The notes beneath the pieces were generated by a model. That model did not search any database, was not told the DNA's origin, and worked only from the letters and a program-made list of their open reading frames with translations. The position numbers and the translations under genes are program-made. A DNA stretch of 64,000 nt from an uncultured Eubacteriales bacterium (GTDB lineage: Bacteria > Bacillota > Clostridia > Oscillospirales > Acutalibacteraceae), in NCBI GenBank assembly GCA_934477125.1, contig CAKSOL010000006.1:1-64000 (forward strand), written 5' to 3'. Shown here in pieces: positions 60,920 to 64,000 of the stretch (positions are counted from its first letter, which is position 1; each line of letters begins with the position of its first letter).

Positions 60920-61930
60920 ATGAGCGAAACAATAACCGAAGCGCCGAAAAAGAGAGTTCTGAGCTGTATTCAGCCGAGCGGAACCCCGACATTGGGAAAT
61001 TATCTCGGAGCGCTGAAAAATTGGGCGGCAATGCAGAGCGAGTTTGAATGTATATATGCCGTCGCCGATCTGCACGCCATAACCGTCCGTCAGGAGCCGG
61101 CGGCGCTGCGCCGTCAGATTTATTCGGTTTATGCGCTGCTGCTCGCAATAGGCATCGACCCGGAGAAATCCGTTCTGTTTATTCAGTCCCAGGTTCCCGA
61201 GCATTCTCAGCTTACCTGGCTGCTTTCCTGCAATACCCAGTTCGGAGAGCTTTCGAGAATGACCCAGTTCAAGGAAAAATCCAAGAGCCACGCGGATAAC
61301 GTCAACGCCGGTCTTTTCACCTATCCGGTGCTTATGGCGGCGGATATCCTGCTGTATCAGCCGGATTACGTTCCCGTAGGCGAGGACCAGAAGCAGCATC
61401 TTGAAATAGCAAGGGATATCGCCGGCCGCTTCAACGGCGTATACGGCGACGTTTTCAAGCTGCCGCAGGCTTATATCCCGAAAGCCGGAGCCAGGGTTAT
61501 GTCTTTGCAGGACCCGACTAAGAAGATGTCAAAATCGGATGAAAACGCCAACGGATTTATAAGTATGCTTGACAGCCGCGACGATATCATCCGCAAATTC
61601 CGCCGCGCCGTAACCGACAGCCTCGGCTGCGTAAGAGTGTCGCCGGAGCAGCCGGGAGTAAGCAACCTTATAGGTATATACAGCGCCGTAACCGGAAAAA
61701 CCGCCGATGAAGTCGAGCGTGAGTTTGAAGGAAAGGGCTACGGCGACTTCAAGGCGGCTGTCGGCGAGGCGGTTGCCGATGTTCTGACTCCTATCAGAGA
61801 GAATTACGAAAAAACCGTAGGCGATAAGGCTTATCTTGAGCAGCTTTACCGCGCCGGAGCCGAGCGCGCCGAGGCGATTGCCTTTAAAACCTATCGCAAG
61901 GCTATGAAAAAGGCGGGCTTTCTGCTATGA
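60920..61930 (+). CDS. trpS: Tryptophanyl-tRNA synthetase
   Basis: A 336-residue class I synthetase. The HIGH-like motif is PSGTPTLGNYLGA and the KMSKS motif is exact (TKKMSKSDENA). YAVADLHAIT and MAADILLYQPDYVPVGEDQ are typical. It charges tRNA-Trp. ATG 60920 follows AAAGGAA; the upstream extension covers the promoter and is rejected. It overlaps holB by four bases (ATGA). Confidence 0.96.
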   Translation: MSETITEAPKKRVLSCIQPSGTPTLGNYLGALKNWAAMQSEFECIYAVADLHAITVRQEPAALRRQIYSVYALLLAIGIDPEKSVLFIQSQVPEHSQLTWLLSCNTQFGELSRMTQFKEKSKSHADNVNAGLFTYPVLMAADILLYQPDYVPVGEDQKQHLEIARDIAGRFNGVYGDVFKLPQAYIPKAGARVMSLQDPTKKMSKSDENANGFISMLDSRDDIIRKFRRAVTDSLGCVRVSPEQPGVSNLIGIYSAVTGKTADEVEREFEGKGYGDFKAAVGEAVADVLTPIRENYEKTVGDKAYLEQLYRAGAERAEAIAFKTYRKAMKKAGFLL

Positions 61931-62859
61931 GCTTTCCGCTTTGCGGCAATGAAAGACTGCGCGATACCTGCCTTAACGCGCTGAAAACCGACCGTATGCC
62001 GCACGCGCTGCTGCTTGAGGGCGACGCAGGGCTCGGCAAGCGCACTCTTGCGCGCTGGATAGCCAAGGCTGTGCTTTGTACGGATGCGGAGCGCCCCTGC
62101 GGAGAATGCCGCAGCTGCGTTCTGTTTGAGGCAGGAACCCATCCCGACCTTATTTCGGCAGAGCCGGAAAAGGGCAAAAAAAGCGTTTCGGTTGAGAAAA
62201 TCAGGGAGCTGCGGCAGCAGGCGTTCGTTAAGCCGCATATTTCAAACCGGCGGGTTTTCCTGCTCGAAAACTGCGGAAATATGAACGAGCAGTCGCAGAA
62301 TGCCCTGCTTAAAATACTTGAGGAGCCGCCGCGCGGAGTAACCTTTATTCTGACAGCGCCGTCGAGAACAGCGCTTCTGGATACGGTTGTTTCACGCTGT
62401 GTTGTTATGACGCTTTCTCCCCCTGAGCGCCGGCAGGCGATACCTGCCCTGCAGGCTGCCGCCGCCGAAAACGGAATTGAGCTTTCAAGGGAAAATGCCG
62501 ACGCCGCGCTTGACGCTGCCGCCGGAAATATCGGCGCCGCGCTGACTGCCGTTACCGGCAAAACCGATGAAACCGCAGCGGCGGCTGAAAGCTTTGTCGC
62601 TCAGCTTTCTTCGGGAAAGAGAACCGAGCTTTTAAAGATATTGCAGCCGTTTTCCAAGGACAGGGTGGCGGCGGACAGACTGCTTTCGGCAATCCGCCGC
62701 GAAACCGCGTCGGCAGTAAGAAGCGCAGGGCGGGACATTGCAAAAATGCGGATACTCAACCGCTTTTACAGCCAGCTTGACGAATACGACGGGCTGCTGA
62801 AAACAAATATAAATCTACCGCTGCTGTTTACAGCGATGGTAAGCCGCATAGAGAGATAA
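61927..62859 (+). CDS. holB: DNA polymerase III delta-prime subunit
   Basis: A 310-residue clamp-loader ATPase-like protein. The P-loop is EGDAGLGKRTLA. The zinc module is C-x8-C-x2-C-x2-C-like (LCTDAERPCGECRSC), and sensor blocks are NMNEQSQNALLKILEEPP and VVSRC (the SRC motif). It forms the sliding-clamp loader with DnaX and HolA. Its start overlaps trpS. ricT follows 21 bases on. Confidence 0.9.
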   Translation: MSFPLCGNERLRDTCLNALKTDRMPHALLLEGDAGLGKRTLARWIAKAVLCTDAERPCGECRSCVLFEAGTHPDLISAEPEKGKKSVSVEKIRELRQQAFVKPHISNRRVFLLENCGNMNEQSQNALLKILEEPPRGVTFILTAPSRTALLDTVVSRCVVMTLSPPERRQAIPALQAAAAENGIELSRENADAALDAAAGNIGAALTAVTGKTDETAAAAESFVAQLSSGKRTELLKILQPFSKDRVAADRLLSAIRRETASAVRSAGRDIAKMRILNRFYSQLDEYDGLLKTNINLPLLFTAMVSRIER

Positions 62860-62880
62860 TTAACGGAGGATTTGAAGCTA

Positions 62881-63870
62881 ATGACAGAGGTTATAAGTGT
62901 TCAGTTCAGCGATAACGGCAGGAACTATTATTTCAACCCCAAGGGCAGGAAATATTCTGTCGGCGAGCTGGCGGTCGTCAATACCGCCAACGGAATATCG
63001 GCAGGAACCGTAAGCGAGGGCAACCATATGGTTGAGGACAGCGAAATAAAGGGTCAGCTGCAAAACGTTCTGCGCCCGGCAAATGAAAAGGATACCGCGC
63101 GGCTGCGGGAAAACTGTGAGCTTGAGCGCAAGGCGATGCCGGTCTGCGAGGAATACGCCGCAAGGCTCGGGCTTGAAATGAAGATAATCCGCGCGGAATA
63201 TTCCTTTGAGCGCGATAAGCTGACATTTTTCTTTACGGCGGACGGCAGGGTTGATTTCCGCGAGCTTGTAAAGCAGCTCGCCGCTAAATTCCATACCCGT
63301 ATAGAGCTGCGGCAGGTCGGAGTAAGAGACGAGGCGCGTATGCTCGGCGGACTCGGAATCTGCGGTCAGCCCTATTGCTGCCGGAGATTTCTCGATTCCT
63401 TTGTTCCCGTTTCGATTAAAATGGCAAAGGTTCAGGGACTGTCTCTCAATCCGTCAAAAATTTCGGGCAGCTGCGGCAGACTTATGTGCTGTCTGAAATA
63501 CGAGCAGGACGCTTATGAGTATCTCAATTCACTTACTCCGCGTGTCGGCGAGACCGTCGTGACCCCACAGGGCAGCGGAACGGTTACCGACGCCAATCCG
63601 ATTTCCGGCTGGGTATACGTTAAAACCGGAGAGGAAAACGCCGTTCCGGTTAAATTCCGCAGAGACGAGGTTATCCGCAGCGGAGACAGGAAATGCGCCG
63701 CAAGACCGGATAAAAGGGAAAGCGCAGCCGAGAACGGCGATTTTTCGGAAAGCGATACCGCCGATTTCGGCGAAAAGACCGGAGCGCGCTCCGAAAAGCC
63801 GCGCCGCCGGGAAAAGGGCAGAAATCAGCGGCGTCCGAAAAAAACAAGCGGCGGAGATAATGCGGAATGA
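62881..63870 (+). CDS. ricT: RicT (YaaT/PSP1) family protein
   Basis: A 329-residue PSP1-domain protein. The conserved core is FFTADGRVDFRELVKQLA, GGLGICGQPYCCRRF, KISGSCGRLMCCLKYE; its cysteines bind an Fe-S cluster in the Bacillus Ric (RicAFT) complex, which affects mRNA processing and sporulation. The basic C-terminus (SEKPRRREKGRNQRRPKK) is species-specific. ATG 62881 is 11 bases after GGAGG; a TTG at 62872 is too close to that site. holB-ricT adjacency is also found in Bacillus. Confidence 0.9.
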   Translation: MTEVISVQFSDNGRNYYFNPKGRKYSVGELAVVNTANGISAGTVSEGNHMVEDSEIKGQLQNVLRPANEKDTARLRENCELERKAMPVCEEYAARLGLEMKIIRAEYSFERDKLTFFFTADGRVDFRELVKQLAAKFHTRIELRQVGVRDEARMLGGLGICGQPYCCRRFLDSFVPVSIKMAKVQGLSLNPSKISGSCGRLMCCLKYEQDAYEYLNSLTPRVGETVVTPQGSGTVTDANPISGWVYVKTGEENAVPVKFRRDEVIRSGDRKCAARPDKRESAAENGDFSESDTADFGEKTGARSEKPRRREKGRNQRRPKKTSGGDNAE

Positions 63871-64000
63871 TATTTTCAAAAAAAGCGCCGGCGGTCGAAT
63901 GGCTTGTTGCAGGGCTGGGAAACCCCGGTATGCAGTATGAGGGAACGCGCCATAACGCCGGCTTTGCCGCGGCGGACCGCATTGCCGAAAAATGCGGAGC
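63867..64000 (+). CDS. pth: Peptidyl-tRNA hydrolase, 5' part
   Basis: The frame starts at ATG 63867, overlapping the ricT stop by four bases, and runs off the window. The 44 visible residues include VAGLGNPGMQYEGTRHNAGF, the N-terminal signature of Pth. That segment contains the catalytic His (RHNAG) and the substrate-binding Asn. The enzyme recycles peptidyl-tRNA released by stalled ribosomes. Confidence 0.92.
   Translation, partial: MIFSKKAPAVEWLVAGLGNPGMQYEGTRHNAGFAAADRIAEKCG

Overview
This window looks like a contig from an anaerobic, spore-forming member of the Clostridia, probably an Oscillospiraceae-like gut lineage. The support is the IspH-ribosomal protein S1 fusion next to cmk, a PerR/reverse-rubrerythrin/rubredoxin operon, SpoIIE, a RicT (YaaT) homologue, a Firmicutes-type L10 leader, and near-consensus sigma-A promoters with GGAGG-type ribosome sites. 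Most genes are moderately GC-rich. Several islands are clearly AT-richer and look acquired: 285-1409, 17167-18467, 34500-36110 and 45900-47640.

Layout. 1-1650: the contig opens in an (AGAC)19 tract inside the tail of an EcoRI-family adenine methyltransferase, which overlaps a DUF262-HNH nuclease gene, followed by a wrecked acetyltransferase. 1744-4641: a YfhO membrane protein. 4705-11360: one plus-strand operon (HD nucleotidase, SCP2-like protein, class III aminotransferase, MetY, acetyl-type MetA, glycosyltransferase, RadC). 11351-13673: a nonsense-mutated EamA permease, then rplJ-rplL with the L10 leader and a perfect promoter. 13735-18560: an LCP-family protein, an HTH-membrane protein, a membrane protein, and a lipoprotein/XRE pair bracketed by two identical hairpins. 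18725-19150: tRNA-Val and a 163-bp tandem duplication. 19236-22690: asd-MBL-dapA-dapB (diaminopimelate/lysine). 22733-25982: queA-tgt and yajC. 26069-31729: a DUF4364 protein, a heterodimeric ABC exporter, a Nudix hydrolase and an M14 peptidase.

31782-33090 is the peroxide-defence operon perR-reverse rubrerythrin-rubredoxin with a PerR-like box behind its promoter. galE and tRNA-Arg follow. Next comes a hairpin array with a four-helix-bundle gene and a TIGR04076 gene, then a lipoprotein amidase. 38548-43285 is an alpha/beta hydrolase, membrane MurF-like ligase, Ddl and CDF exporter operon. A ZIP transporter and a FAD protein precede a complete MunI-like restriction-modification system (45943-47641: methylase divergent from C protein and nuclease). 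47720-53376 carries a BaiN-like flavoprotein, cmk, ispH-rpsA and proS. 53534-55683 is a second surface-protein/XRE pair with palindromic operators. A second four-helix-bundle gene lies beside tRNA-Thr. The window ends with a GGDEF-EAL protein, spoIIE with a Spo0A box, and the trpS-holB-ricT-pth operon, with pth cut by the window edge.

The most unusual items are the tetranucleotide tract in the methylase/DUF262-HNH locus, the two four-helix-bundle loci that share a MITE-like repeat, the 163-bp string of hairpins, and a dispersed roughly 50-bp intergenic palindrome. No searches were run. Family names come from recognised motifs and remembered sequences, and all coordinates were read by eye.
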